Shown here piece by piece: positions 1 through 8,890 of a stretch of 40,352 nucleotides of DNA; position 1 is the first letter of the stretch, and every line of letters begins with the position of its first letter. Source of the DNA: Deltaproteobacteria bacterium (GTDB lineage Bacteria > Myxococcota_A > Polyangia > JAAYKL01). Location: positions 1 to 40,352 of the forward strand of contig JAUXHN010000013.1 in the NCBI GenBank assembly GCA_030621515.1, given 5' to 3'. Made by a program: the position numbers and the translations under genes. The notes beneath the pieces were generated by a model. That model did not search any database. It worked only from the letters and a program-made list of their open reading frames with translations, and had not been told where the DNA came from.

Positions 1-449
<449 letters not shown>

Positions 450-579
450 GTGTCTAAGGAGCGTGAGATTATTTGAGACCAAGGTTTTGTCCAGGAGATA
501 TTTGTCAACGGACTTGGTTTTTTGCCAATTTGAAAACGACTCTACCTCGCTGTTGGCGCAGCTTCGTAGAGCAAGGTTT

Positions 580-696
580 TCCGGCGACGATAGCGGAGGG
601 GCCACACCCGATACCATTCCGAACTCGGAAGTTAAGCCCTCCAGCGCCGATGGTACTGCAGAGGTGACTCTGTGGGAGAGTAGGTCATCGCCGGGT
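580..696 (+). rRNA. rrf: 5S ribosomal RNA
   Basis: The core AGCGGAGGGGCCACACCCG, then CCATTCCGAACTCGGAAGTTAAG and the GGGAGAGTAGG segment are the usual 5S landmarks. The ends are set by the terminal helix: CCGGCGA at 581-587 pairs with TCGCCGG at 688-694. The 23S-5S spacer is about 130 bases and shows no tRNA gene. Confidence 0.96.
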
Positions 697-705
697 TTAT
701 TTTTT

Positions 706-741
706 GCCCAGCCGAAGTAATTCGGCTGGGCTTTTTTTTTG
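706..741 (+). terminator. Rho-independent terminator of the rRNA operon
   Basis: A perfect 11-bp stem (706-716 with 721-731, arm GCCCAGCCGAA) closes a GTAA loop and is followed by nine T residues. It lies 10 bases after the 5S gene and is a textbook intrinsic terminator. A degraded cousin (CCAGTCGGAGAAATCCAGCCGA plus seven T) sits at 1009-1037 at the start of the second repeat unit. Confidence 0.95.
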
Positions 742-819
742 TGTACCCGTCATGGCGCGAAGCGCCGTTACCGACGACTTCAAAACGGAACTCGATATTG
801 GAGTGTTCATCCAATTGCC

Positions 820-835
820 TGTTCGAAATCGAACA
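820..835. promoter_or_regulatory. Palindromic operator-like site in repeat unit A
   Basis: TGTTCGAAATCGAACA is a perfect palindrome of two 6-base arms around AAAT. The arms and spacing are kept in unit B, although the surroundings have diverged. That favours a protein-binding site. The binding protein is not known. Confidence 0.4.
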
Positions 836-1006
836 GTATAACTAGAAACCTCCAACGGACAGTCGTAGGTGAGATAGCTGGAATCCGCCGATGAACAATC
901 GGGACCCGAGGGGGATGTCTCCCCGGAAAACCTTTAAAGTAGCACCACTTATGCCACTATGCCACAGAAGACAGGTTGCAATATAGGTAAGAATCGAATT
1001 TTTTTA

Positions 1007-1283
1007 GGCCAGTCGGAGAAATCCAGCCGATTTTTTTATACACCCGGTATATGCGCAGTGTCGTTACTGGCGATGTCAAGGCGGAACTCGACACTAGGTT
1101 GTTCATCAATTTTCTTGTTCAAACACGAACAGTGTGACTGGAATCCATCGGCAGAAAATCACAGGCGATATAATCGGAATCCGCCGACGTTGAAATCGCA
1201 ATACGAGGAAAAAATCTCCCCAGAAAACCCTTGAAGTAGCACTACTTATGCTACTATGTCACAAAAGACACATTGCAGTGAAA
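1007..1283 (+). repeat. Near-tandem ~300 bp repeat, unit B
   Basis: Second copy of the unit at 706-985. It begins with a decayed terminator-like sequence and ends just before the A-rich stretch at about 1285. Near its end, AGTAGCA (1235-1241) and TGCTACT (1249-1255) form a 7-bp inverted repeat with a 7-base loop; unit A has the same element with one mismatch. This copy is the one closer to the formate dehydrogenase operon and could carry its regulatory region. Confidence 0.7.
1116..1131. promoter_or_regulatory. Palindromic operator-like site in repeat unit B
   Basis: TGTTC-AAACAC-GAACA is the counterpart of the site at 820-835. The five outer bases of each arm are intact and the centre is changed. 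It lies about 325 bases upstream of the formate dehydrogenase start, so any control of that operon from here would be at a distance or through an upstream promoter. Confidence 0.35.
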
Positions 1284-1342
1284 GTGAAAAAAAATGATTT
1301 TCGCATGATGTGGCTCATATCTTTTTGACCGTCACAGTAGTG

Positions 1343-1373
1343 TCTTGTTGAGGTAAATTTTTTGCCAACAAGA
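1343..1373 (+). promoter_or_regulatory. Inverted repeat in the fdn operon leader
   Basis: TCTTGTTG (1343-1350) is exactly repeated in inverse as CAACAAGA (1366-1373) around a 15-base A/T-rich centre. It lies about 80 bases upstream of the formate dehydrogenase start. It could be an operator or an RNA hairpin in the leader. No T-run follows, so it is not an obvious terminator. Confidence 0.3.
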
Positions 1374-1454
1374 TTTAGGTGAAATTTGAAAAAACAAGAT
1401 CGGAAACCAGGCCGGTCTTCAACAGGTCGCTAAGCTTTTACAATGGAGGACAAT

Positions 1455-4400
1455 GTGAAAAGGGTCTCAAGACGATTGTTCATCGGAATTACCGGGGCAA
1501 GCGTTGTCAGCTGGCAACTCATCGGTTGCGATGACGACAAGAAAACGCCGCTGGTAGATGCAGGACCTGATGGGGGCGCGGGAATTTGCGCCATAGACGG
1601 TGAGACGCCCCCGGCGTGGGAAGACAACACCCACCTCAAGTACGGTGCGGTCAGCACTACGATTTGCCCTTACTGTGGTTGTGGTTGCGGCGCGATCGTG
1701 ACAACGGTTGGCGAGGGCGACGACGCGCTGGTGGTGAACATCGAGGGCGATCCCGATCACCCGGTCAACCGCGGCGCGCTCTGCTCCAAGGGCCAGGCGC
1801 TCTACCAGATTCGCAACAATGAGACGGGCTTCAGGCTGACCACGCCGCGTGTTCGTCGCGCCGGTGCGACAGAGTGGGAAGATGTCGACTGGCCTACCGC
1901 AATCAGCGAGATTGCGGCCAAGATCCGGACGACGCGCGACGCCACTTTCGAGACGACCGATGGAGGTGGCCGGACGGTCAACCGGACAACCGGAATTGCC
2001 TCTCTCGGCGGCGCGGCACTCGACACGGAAGAGTGCTACCTGATCGTCAAGGCCATGCGCGCAATGGGCCTGGTGTACATAGAGCACCAGGCACGAATAT
2101 GACACAGCGCAACTGTCGCCAGTTTGGCGGAAACTTTCGGTCGCGGTGCCATGACAAACCATTGGGTCGACATGAAGAACACGGATGTAGCGATGATTAT
2201 CGGCTCCAATGCTGCCGAGAATCACCCGATGTCCTTCAAGTGGCTCCAGGAAGGTCGCAAGAATCGCGGCACCAAAATTATCGCCGTTGATCCCAGGGTC
2301 ACAAGAACCTCGGCGGTGTCCGATTTGTACGCACCCATACGATCCGGCACCGACATTGCGTTTGTCAACGGCATCATCAATTACGCGTTGACCCGCAGCA
2401 GATATAATTATGATTACATTCGTTACTATACAAATGGATCATTACTCATTAATGCCGGTTACAATTTCGATCCGAGTACCGGATTCTTTTCCGGTTTTTC
2501 CGGTTCGGGGACCACGGGTACCGGTTCATACGACAAGTCGACTTGGGCGTACCAGACCGACGAGCAGACCGGCGCCGACGGCGCTGTAACCAGCGGTTCC
2601 GATGTCTTCACCGCAGCCGGCGCCACGTTCTCCACGGACCTGATCGGCAGGAAGATGTCCATCATTTCGGGTGCCAACACCGGCACGTTCACCATCGAGG
2701 GTGCCACCGCTACCACGTTAACTCTCACGGGCTATGCGCCTACTTCGACCGAGACGGGTCTCGATTGGGTCCTCCCTGGAATTCCCATCAAGGACCTCAC
2801 CATGTCCGACCCGAACTGCGTGTTCAACATCATGAAGGATCACTACTCTCGGTACACCCCCGAGATAGTGGAGAAGATCACCGGATGCCCGGCCGACAAG
2901 TTCCTCCATGTTGCCGAGCTTTACACATCGACCGGTCAGTCCGACAAGTGTGGAACAATCCTTTACGCCATGGGAACCACGCAGCACACCTACGGTACCC
3001 AGAACGTCAGGACCTATGCAATCCTGCAACTGCTCATGGGTAACACCGGCCTCTCGGGTGGCGGCATCAACGCGCTTCGCGGCGAGTCCAACGTTCAGGG
3101 CTCTACCGACATGGCGTTGCTGTTCCACATCCTTCCGGGTTACCTGAAGACGCCGCGCGCGTCCAACACCACGCTGGGTCTCGACACCGCCACTGGTAAT
3201 GATATCGTCTACAATCAAGATCAATATGATCCCGCTTTCATGGGGTTGACCACGGCGCTGCAGGATGAGGCCAAGGCATCGTTCCTGTGGAAGTGGACAC
3301 CCCAGAACAACGATCCTCAGAGCGCCAACTGGTGGCAGCATTCTCCCAAGTACATGATTTCGCTGCTCAAGGCTTTCTACGGCGACGCTGCAACTGCGGC
3401 GAATGATTTCTGTTACGATCACCTTGGCAAAATCGATGATGCCACCAACTATTCTCACATGTCGATTTTCGACAAAATCAATGACGGTACAATCACGGGC
3501 CTGATCTGTTGGGGCCAGAACCCCGCAGTGGGCGGACCCAGCGCCGGTTTCGAGCGAAGGGCCATGGCCAAGCTCGATTGGATGGTGTGTGTCGACTTGT
3601 GGGCGACCGACACATCGGTGTTCTGGGATCATGCAAAGGACGCGAGCGGCAACGACGTTGACCCGGCCGATATCGACACCGAGGTCTGGCAGCTTCCGGC
3701 CGCCGGTTCCTACGAAAAGGAAGGTTCTGTCGTCAATTCCGGCCGCTGGGCACAGTGGCGCTACAAAGCGGTCGACCCGCCCGGAGAGGCCAAGGACGAT
3801 GCCTGGATAGTCAGCGAGCTGGTGCTCGCACTGCAGGCCAACCCCGGCACAGCCTATCCCGCGGCTATCACGGATCTTTCATGGCCGTGCTACTCGGCAG
3901 GTGACGATCACGTAGATGTCGACCAAGTGGCCATGGAGATCAACGGCGAATACGTGGACGGCTCCGGTCCGGTCAAGAACTTTGTCGGCCTCGCGGCTGA
4001 CGGAACGACCACCTCCGGTAACTGGCTCTATTGCGGTCAGATCAATCAGGCCGATGGGCGCAACAGGCTCAAGGATCGTGACAACACCAACGCACAGGAT
4101 GTTTCGGGGATCGGACTTTACTCCGAGTGGTCGTGGTGCTGGCCGATCAACCGCCGCATCATTTACAACAGAGCATCGCTCAGGCCCGATACCCAGGAGC
4201 CCTGGGATCCCTACCGCGCGGTAATACTGGTCGACCAGGATCCGACCTCCGGTACGTACAAGAAACCGATCGCCGGTGATATTCCGGACGGCGGATGGGT
4301 AACCGATCCGACCGCCGGCAATGCGTACAGGCATCCCTTCATAATGAAGCCGGAGGGGCACAGCCGCTTGTTCGGAATGGGACGCGCGGACGGCCCGCTC

Positions 4401-4916
4401 ACCGAGCACTACGAGCCGATGGAGAGCCCGCTCTCCAGCTCCATCGTCAATCCGAGGGAGTTCACCCCGGCGGTTCACATCTACGGTGGCGAACAGGGTG
4501 AGTTCTCCGATTCGGCGCAATATCCAATTATCGCGACGACATACCGTGTCACAGAGCACTGGCAGGCCGGTTGTATGACGCGTAGCATCCCATGGCTTTG
4601 CGAGATGATGCCCTACATGTTCATCGAGATGAGCTACGAGCTCGCCGGGGAAAAGGGTATTGTGTCCGGCGATGAGGTTATCATTGACAACGTCAGAGGT
4701 GAGATCAGGGCGTACGCTATCGTCACGCACAGGTTCAAACCGTTTTACCTCAACGGTTCGGATCAGCCTACGCACCAGATTGGGATGCCGTGGCACTTTG
4801 GTCCTTCGGGATTGGCCACGGGTGATTCAGCAAACATACTTACGCCGCACGTTGGTGACTGCAACACGAGGATTCCCGAATACAAGGCATTCCTCTGTAA
4901 CGTGACGAAAGCATAG
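1455..4916 (+). CDS. fdnG: Formate dehydrogenase catalytic (alpha) subunit, selenocysteine-containing Tat lipoprotein
   Basis: Molybdopterin enzyme oxidising formate to CO2 on the periplasmic side; about 1153 residues. The reading frame crosses an in-frame UGA at 2100-2102 (codon 216), read as selenocysteine: the context ARI-U-H followed by TVASL and FGRGAMTNHW matches the FdnG/FdoG active site. The N-terminus has a twin-arginine motif (SRRLF, R6-R7) ending in a lipobox, LIGC with Cys25 followed by Asp. C71, C74, C78 and C110 bind a [4Fe-4S] cluster. The C-terminal half (TTYRLTEH, NRRILYNRAS, NTLTPHVGD-like end) aligns with FdnG to the last residues. About 75 extra residues (codons ~370-447) interrupt the family pattern. 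GTG 1455 is preferred because GGAGGA (1445-1450) precedes it; ATG 1443 overlaps that site and would add four residues. First gene of a six-gene operon. Confidence 0.93.
2100..2140 (+). promoter_or_regulatory. UGA selenocysteine codon with bacterial SECIS hairpin
   Basis: Downstream of UGA (2100-2102), CGCCA (2117-2121) pairs with TGGCG (2125-2129) around a GTT loop. The apical loop lies about 20 bases after the UGA and contains GU, as SelB-binding SECIS elements in formate dehydrogenase mRNAs do. The lower stem is imperfect. Known biology: SelB and tRNA-Sec decode such codons. Their genes are not in this window. Confidence 0.85.
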
Positions 4917-4928
4917 GGAGGCAACACA

Positions 4929-5747
4929 ATGGCAAAAGTAAAAGTAATCGATCTTTCTCTCTGCCAGGGCTGCCGCGGTTGTCAGGTTGCATGCAAGCAG
5001 TGGAACCAGCTTCCTGCGGTCACCCAAGAAGAGGGCCTGAATATGGGCTCATACGAGAACCCACCCGATCTCAGCGCCAAGACCTGGAATCTCGTGCGTT
5101 TTCATGAGTTCTTGAACTCGGACGGATCGGTCCAGTTCACCTTTTTCCCGGATGCGTGCCGTCACTGCCCGGAGCCGTTCTGCATGCAGTACTGCCCGGT
5201 TGAAGGCGCAATCACGAAGGATCCCGACACCGGCGCGGTTGTTATTCACAGCGAGCTGTGTGGCGATTGCTGCGGAGAGTGTGTAGCCCAGTGCCCGTAT
5301 GGCATTCCCAAGTTGGAGACGTCAATGGATGACGACGGGGCTGTCACAACCTACTACCGTGCGTACAAGTGCAAGCTGTGCAACGATCGCGTTACCAGTA
5401 ACGTGGGCGGCGATAACACAGTTGCCGCCGGTCAGGATCAGACCGCGCTGGGAGTTCTCCCGTCCACTGCAATTGAGGCGGTTCCAGCTTGCGCCAAGAC
5501 ATGTCCGGCAGGAGCAATTCAATTCATCGACGAGAGTTTGCTCACCAACACCAATACCTATCCTGGTACGGGTTATAGCGCGCAGTGGATCCTCAACCGT
5601 TCGGCCGAGGATCTGGGTCTCACGCCGGCAACCATGGCAGATGCCCAACCGAAGAAAACCGAACCCCAGGATCGTCGCTCCGCGCTGGCTGGATTGTTGA
5701 AGCCGCTTGGAATCGGAATGCTCAAGGACGACAAGAGGAAGGGTTAA
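4929..5747 (+). CDS. fdnH: Formate dehydrogenase iron-sulfur (beta) subunit, four [4Fe-4S] clusters, no membrane anchor
   Basis: A 272-residue ferredoxin-like electron-transfer subunit that would take electrons from the catalytic subunit. Four cysteine groups are visible: CQGCRGCQVAC at residues 12-22, CRHCPEPFCMQYCP, CGDCCGECVAQCP and the split pair CKLCNDR...CAKTCP, giving four cubane clusters. E. coli FdnH ends in a transmembrane helix that contacts the cytochrome b subunit. Here the C-terminus is charged and hydrophilic (DDKRKG) with no helix. The protein has no signal peptide, so it is presumably exported by hitch-hiking with the Tat-targeted alpha subunit. It starts 12 bases after fdnG with a good ribosome site (GGGAGG). 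The lost anchor fits the missing gamma gene and suggests another electron acceptor. Confidence 0.93.
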   Translation: MAKVKVIDLSLCQGCRGCQVACKQWNQLPAVTQEEGLNMGSYENPPDLSAKTWNLVRFHEFLNSDGSVQFTFFPDACRHCPEPFCMQYCPVEGAITKDPDTGAVVIHSELCGDCCGECVAQCPYGIPKLETSMDDDGAVTTYYRAYKCKLCNDRVTSNVGGDNTVAAGQDQTALGVLPSTAIEAVPACAKTCPAGAIQFIDESLLTNTNTYPGTGYSAQWILNRSAEDLGLTPATMADAQPKKTEPQDRRSALAGLLKPLGIGMLKDDKRKG

Positions 5748-5755
5748 GGAGCGAA

Positions 5756-6613
5756 GTGGCTGAGCAGATAGGCGAGTCCAAGCCTCCGACCGACGGCGGG
5801 AGCAACAAGTTTCCAGTGGAAGAGTTCGCTCGATTTCACGGGAAGCTGAAGGAGATACGCGCTTCATTGGCGGCGTCGCTGGACGAAAAGGGTGAAATTT
5901 CACCGCTCACCGGCGACGTCGTTAGCGAGCGAATTTCCAGTGGGAAAACAGCTCTGGAGCTACCGGTGGCTCTGCCCGAGGAAGGGGCCCTTTATGATGC
6001 AGCGATTCGCATACTGGATATAGCCGTAGAAAACGATGTGTTCGACAAACCAGAGGCCGACGCCGCGAAGAAAGTCATCGAAGGCGGCGGTCTCGACATC
6101 GTAGCATTGACAAGTGTTGTAGTGACCGGTGATTCATACACAGTCGAAAAGGCTGCATTGGATTCCGGACTGGCTCTGGATACACTTTTGTTCCTGGTGG
6201 AACAGTTCGCGCGCGCCACGCTTACCTGGCATTCGGCCAGGGTCACGGGCTTGCTTGAAGACGAAGTGAAAACTTCGCGGACAGGCACTTGCCCGGTGTG
6301 TGGCAACCACCCCCGTCTCTCCATCATCGAGGGCGAGGAAGGAGTGCGCAAGCTGGCTTGCGGCATGTGCGAAACGATATGGCGCTACAAGCGTATCGGG
6401 TGTCCGTTTTGCGGCAGCGAAGATCAGAAAAAATTCAGGCGGTTCACGGTTGACGACGAGCCTGGATTGAGCGCGTTACTTTGCAATGTCTGCAAGAGAT
6501 ACTTGAAACAAATTGATCGTAGAAAACTGGGCGACGGCGAGTACGACGTCACCGAATTAGAAACGATGAGTTCGCGCTTCGACATTCTTGCGCGGCGAGA
6601 GGGATACAGGTAG
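5756..6613 (+). CDS. fdhE: FdhE, formate dehydrogenase maturation protein
   Basis: A 285-residue cytoplasmic accessory protein needed for activity of respiratory, Tat-exported formate dehydrogenases. The C-terminal half has the family's four CxxC pairs in rubredoxin-like knuckles: CPVCG, CGMCE, CPFCG and CNVC, the first followed by NHPRLS and the third preceded by YKRIG. The start is GTG 5756, preceded by AAGGAG (5746-5751) and eight bases after fdnH. Longer versions starting upstream would lie inside fdnH. The N-terminal part is poorly conserved, as usual. E. coli FdhE has about 309 residues, so the length is normal. Its presence supports a functional exported enzyme. Confidence 0.9.
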   Translation: MAEQIGESKPPTDGGSNKFPVEEFARFHGKLKEIRASLAASLDEKGEISPLTGDVVSERISSGKTALELPVALPEEGALYDAAIRILDIAVENDVFDKPEADAAKKVIEGGGLDIVALTSVVVTGDSYTVEKAALDSGLALDTLLFLVEQFARATLTWHSARVTGLLEDEVKTSRTGTCPVCGNHPRLSIIEGEEGVRKLACGMCETIWRYKRIGCPFCGSEDQKKFRRFTVDDEPGLSALLCNVCKRYLKQIDRRKLGDGEYDVTELETMSSRFDILARREGYR

Positions 6614-6626
6614 GAGGGCTGAGTCG

Positions 6627-7220
6627 ATGAAAAGTCGGAAACCAATAACTCAATTCATTCTGATGAGCCTGATCGTCGGCATGAGCATATGTCTGGCGGC
6701 TTGTCTCGAGGTACGCAACGAAGAGGATGTCGACGGCGGCGCTGATAACAGTTGCGAAATGTGCCACTCCCTTGGAGAAAGCGCTGCGCATGCCGCGCAC
6801 CTCGCCCCGCAGGTTTTCGGGCAGCCGATGGTCTGCGGGGATTGTCACATGATCCCTGACGATTGGTATGTCGAGGGGCATATGGACGGTGATGTACAGG
6901 TCATTTTCCCCGAGGGGAGCATTGCGAGGGCTAACGGCCTCGAAGCCGAGTGGGACGGCGCGAAGTGTGTGAACGTACACTGTCATGGCGCCGGACTGAG
7001 CGGTGGAACGTATACGGAGCCGTACTGGAGCGATACTCTGGAGGCGGGCATGCAATGTGGCATGTGTCACGCTATCCCGCCGCAGGACGGACACCCCGCA
7101 TCCGGGTCATGTTCCGAGTGCCACTCCGCTGCATATGTGGATGGAAAGCTTGACACGAATGTCCACATCAACGGATATACTGACTTTGCATCCACGAGCG
7201 ATGGAGGAGTGGAACAGTGA
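6627..7220 (+). CDS. Pentahaem c-type cytochrome lipoprotein with a CX4CH haem site
   Basis: A 197-residue secreted lipoprotein: a hydrophobic signal ends in the lipobox LAAC (Cys26). Five haem attachment motifs follow in order: CEMCH, CGDCH, CVNVHCH (CX4CH), CGMCH and CSECH. A CX4CH followed by CXXCH is the pattern of the Geobacter CxxxxCH/CXXCH domain. Leu after the lipid cysteine is compatible with outer-membrane sorting under the E. coli rule, though that rule may not hold here. ATG 6627 is chosen because the signal peptide starts there; an earlier ATG at 6588 lies inside fdhE. It overlaps the next gene by four bases. It probably passes electrons between the formate dehydrogenase and the barrel-cytochrome complex. 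Confidence 0.85.
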   Translation: MKSRKPITQFILMSLIVGMSICLAACLEVRNEEDVDGGADNSCEMCHSLGESAAHAAHLAPQVFGQPMVCGDCHMIPDDWYVEGHMDGDVQVIFPEGSIARANGLEAEWDGAKCVNVHCHGAGLSGGTYTEPYWSDTLEAGMQCGMCHAIPPQDGHPASGSCSECHSAAYVDGKLDTNVHINGYTDFASTSDGGVEQ

Positions 7221-8890
7221 AGTGGTTCTCAATTACAGCATTCATGCTTCTGATCGCGTCGAACGCCTGGGCTCAGGAAGAGGTCGCCGCCGAAGAAGCA
7301 CCCCCGGATGACAATGCGCCAGGCGATGCCGCCTCCGAGCCACCTGAGGAGGGTAAGGACGCACCCGCGCAACCGGATACCGGAGAAGCCGCCGAGCCTG
7401 CCGGCGAGGAGACTTCCGAGGAACCGGCGCAACCCGAAACCGCCGCCGCCGGTGAGGAGGGTGACGTAGAGGAGTCCTCCAAAGAGGCGAGTGCGCAGGA
7501 GGAGGTCGATCCGGCATCGGATCCTCCGGTGGTAACCGTTGTGGCAAGTCCCGACGATCTGAACACAAGGATCTCCGGTCGATTTCGCTCCGAGATGTTC
7601 ATGTCGCAAAGCCCACGGATGCGTCATCTCGGAGGTGGACGTTACGGTGTTCGTAGCGACAACGTGTTTCCATTTTATGAAACGATCGAGTTGCGGGCGG
7701 ACGAAATTGGCCACAAGGGTCTGTCCATCCATTTCCAGGGATGGGCCGGACTCGATCTGGCCGATGTCCATTTCGACCAGCGCTTTGTGGCCGATCCCAC
7801 GTACTTGTATCTTCAGTTTCGGGACTACGGCGCCGACATCAAGCTCGGCCGGCAGGCGATCTATTCCGGCACGACACAGGGTCTGACGATCGACGGTATT
7901 TACGCGTCGTACGAATCTCCGATCCACCTGGGCATCGAAGCGCTGGGCGGGCTCGTTGTGTCTCCCTATCGCGGCCCCGAGTGGTACAGAGAACAACCTG
8001 CGAATCTCGATTACGATGACTTCGGAGGAGCCGGTTTCAGCGATTGGGAGCGCGAGGGCGACTATGCGGTCGGCGGGAGGCTTTTCTACCGAATGTCGGG
8101 GAAAGTTTCAGCCGGCGCTTCAATTCTGCACGTAACGGAGTTGGACGAAATAGATCGACAGCTTTTCGGTGTCGATCTCGATATGACCCCGCTCAAGTGG
8201 TTCGGCGCTACCGGAAACGCGACGATGGATCTGTTGTCCACGAGGCTGCGTGAAGCAAACCTCGGCCTGGATTTCTACCCCGTCGATGTGCTCACGTTGA
8301 GTGTGGAGTACCGGCACGCCGATCCGACCCTCTACCTGTCGCATATGTCCATCTTCTCCGTCTTCTCGATGGAGGAGTACGATTCGGTTGGCGGCATGGT
8401 GCGTCTCAAGCCGCTCGATTGGCTGGGTATGCACGCCGGGTATCACCAGCATTTCTACAGCTTCATCGAGGATGTCTCGGATGGAGTCGATGTTCTATAC
8501 GGTGATGAAATCGAGCTGGGATACGAGGTACACGCTGGTGTTTCCGCGAATTTCGGGATGCAACAAGCCGGGCTTGTGTTGCTCGATTACCGCCGCCTCG
8601 GCGGGGACGAGCAGGGTATAAACCAACTCAGGCTCGGAACGATGATCCCCCTCGGGATGCCGGAACTGCGGGCCTCTGCCAATGTCTACCTGGATTTCTA
8701 TGACCAGGAAATCAACGAGGAAGATGTCGGGTTCCTGGGCGATCTGGGTCTTTTCTACGGCAACGATACAATCGAAGCCGGTGGTTCCGTGGCGGCAGGC
8801 GCCAATCCTTACGCGCGGCACGAAGTCAGAGGCATGCTGAAGTTCAATTACAACTTCGACGTCAGCTTCGTAGAGCGGAGGCAGCCATGA
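7217..8890 (+). CDS. Outer-membrane beta-barrel protein with long acidic N-terminal region (putative porin of a porin-cytochrome conduit)
   Basis: A 557-residue protein. A signal peptide ends at NAWA (residue ~19). Residues 20-105 are a low-complexity Glu/Ala/Pro stretch. From about 115 onward there are many short amphipathic strands with alternating hydrophobic residues and aromatic girdles (for example YLYLQFRDYGADIKLGRQ, LTLSVEYRHADPTLYL), typical of a barrel. GTG 7217 overlaps the preceding stop, and the next gene's ATG overlaps its own stop, so it is co-translated between two multihaem lipoproteins. That order matches porin-cytochrome modules of metal-reducing bacteria, in which a barrel houses a haem wire. 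I do not recognise a specific family, and a plain porin remains possible. Confidence 0.75.
   Translation: MKWFSITAFMLLIASNAWAQEEVAAEEAPPDDNAPGDAASEPPEEGKDAPAQPDTGEAAEPAGEETSEEPAQPETAAAGEEGDVEESSKEASAQEEVDPASDPPVVTVVASPDDLNTRISGRFRSEMFMSQSPRMRHLGGGRYGVRSDNVFPFYETIELRADEIGHKGLSIHFQGWAGLDLADVHFDQRFVADPTYLYLQFRDYGADIKLGRQAIYSGTTQGLTIDGIYASYESPIHLGIEALGGLVVSPYRGPEWYREQPANLDYDDFGGAGFSDWEREGDYAVGGRLFYRMSGKVSAGASILHVTELDEIDRQLFGVDLDMTPLKWFGATGNATMDLLSTRLREANLGLDFYPVDVLTLSVEYRHADPTLYLSHMSIFSVFSMEEYDSVGGMVRLKPLDWLGMHAGYHQHFYSFIEDVSDGVDVLYGDEIELGYEVHAGVSANFGMQQAGLVLLDYRRLGGDEQGINQLRLGTMIPLGMPELRASANVYLDFYDQEINEEDVGFLGDLGLFYGNDTIEAGGSVAAGANPYARHEVRGMLKFNYNFDVSFVERRQP

Larger units (their letters stand above)
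706..985 (+). repeat. Near-tandem ~300 bp repeat, unit A
   Basis: This block, from the rRNA terminator to about 985, resembles 1007-1283. The best-matching segment is 927-980 against 1224-1277: by hand count 46 of 54 positions are identical, and seven of the eight differences are transitions. Other shared landmarks are CGGAACTCGA, a GTTCATC word, the TGTTC-N6-GAACA palindrome, GGAATCCGCCGA and CTCCCC-GAAAACC. The offset is 296-301 bp. No convincing protein can be read in it. Confidence 0.75.
742..1454. other. Gene-free stretch between rRNA operon and fdn operon
   Basis: About 0.7 kb without a supportable gene. It holds the two repeat units and their palindromes, an A/T-rich segment at 1285-1330, an 8-bp inverted repeat at 1343-1373, and the leader of the formate dehydrogenase operon. 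ORFs here lack ribosome-binding sites and recognisable protein sequence. I could not identify a sigma-70 or sigma-54 promoter with confidence. Confidence 0.6.

Noticed and set aside
959-1234. 91-residue ORF across the repeat units
   Set aside because: It spans the junction of the two repeats, has no ribosome site and shows no counterpart in the other unit.
1231-1257. Sigma-70 promoter TTGAAG/TACTAT in repeat unit B
   Set aside because: The spacer is 15 bases and the counterpart in unit A is not preserved.
1443-2102. A separate 219-residue protein followed by an independent 930-residue protein
   Set aside because: The UGA between them aligns with the FdnG selenocysteine and has a SECIS hairpin, so they are one gene.
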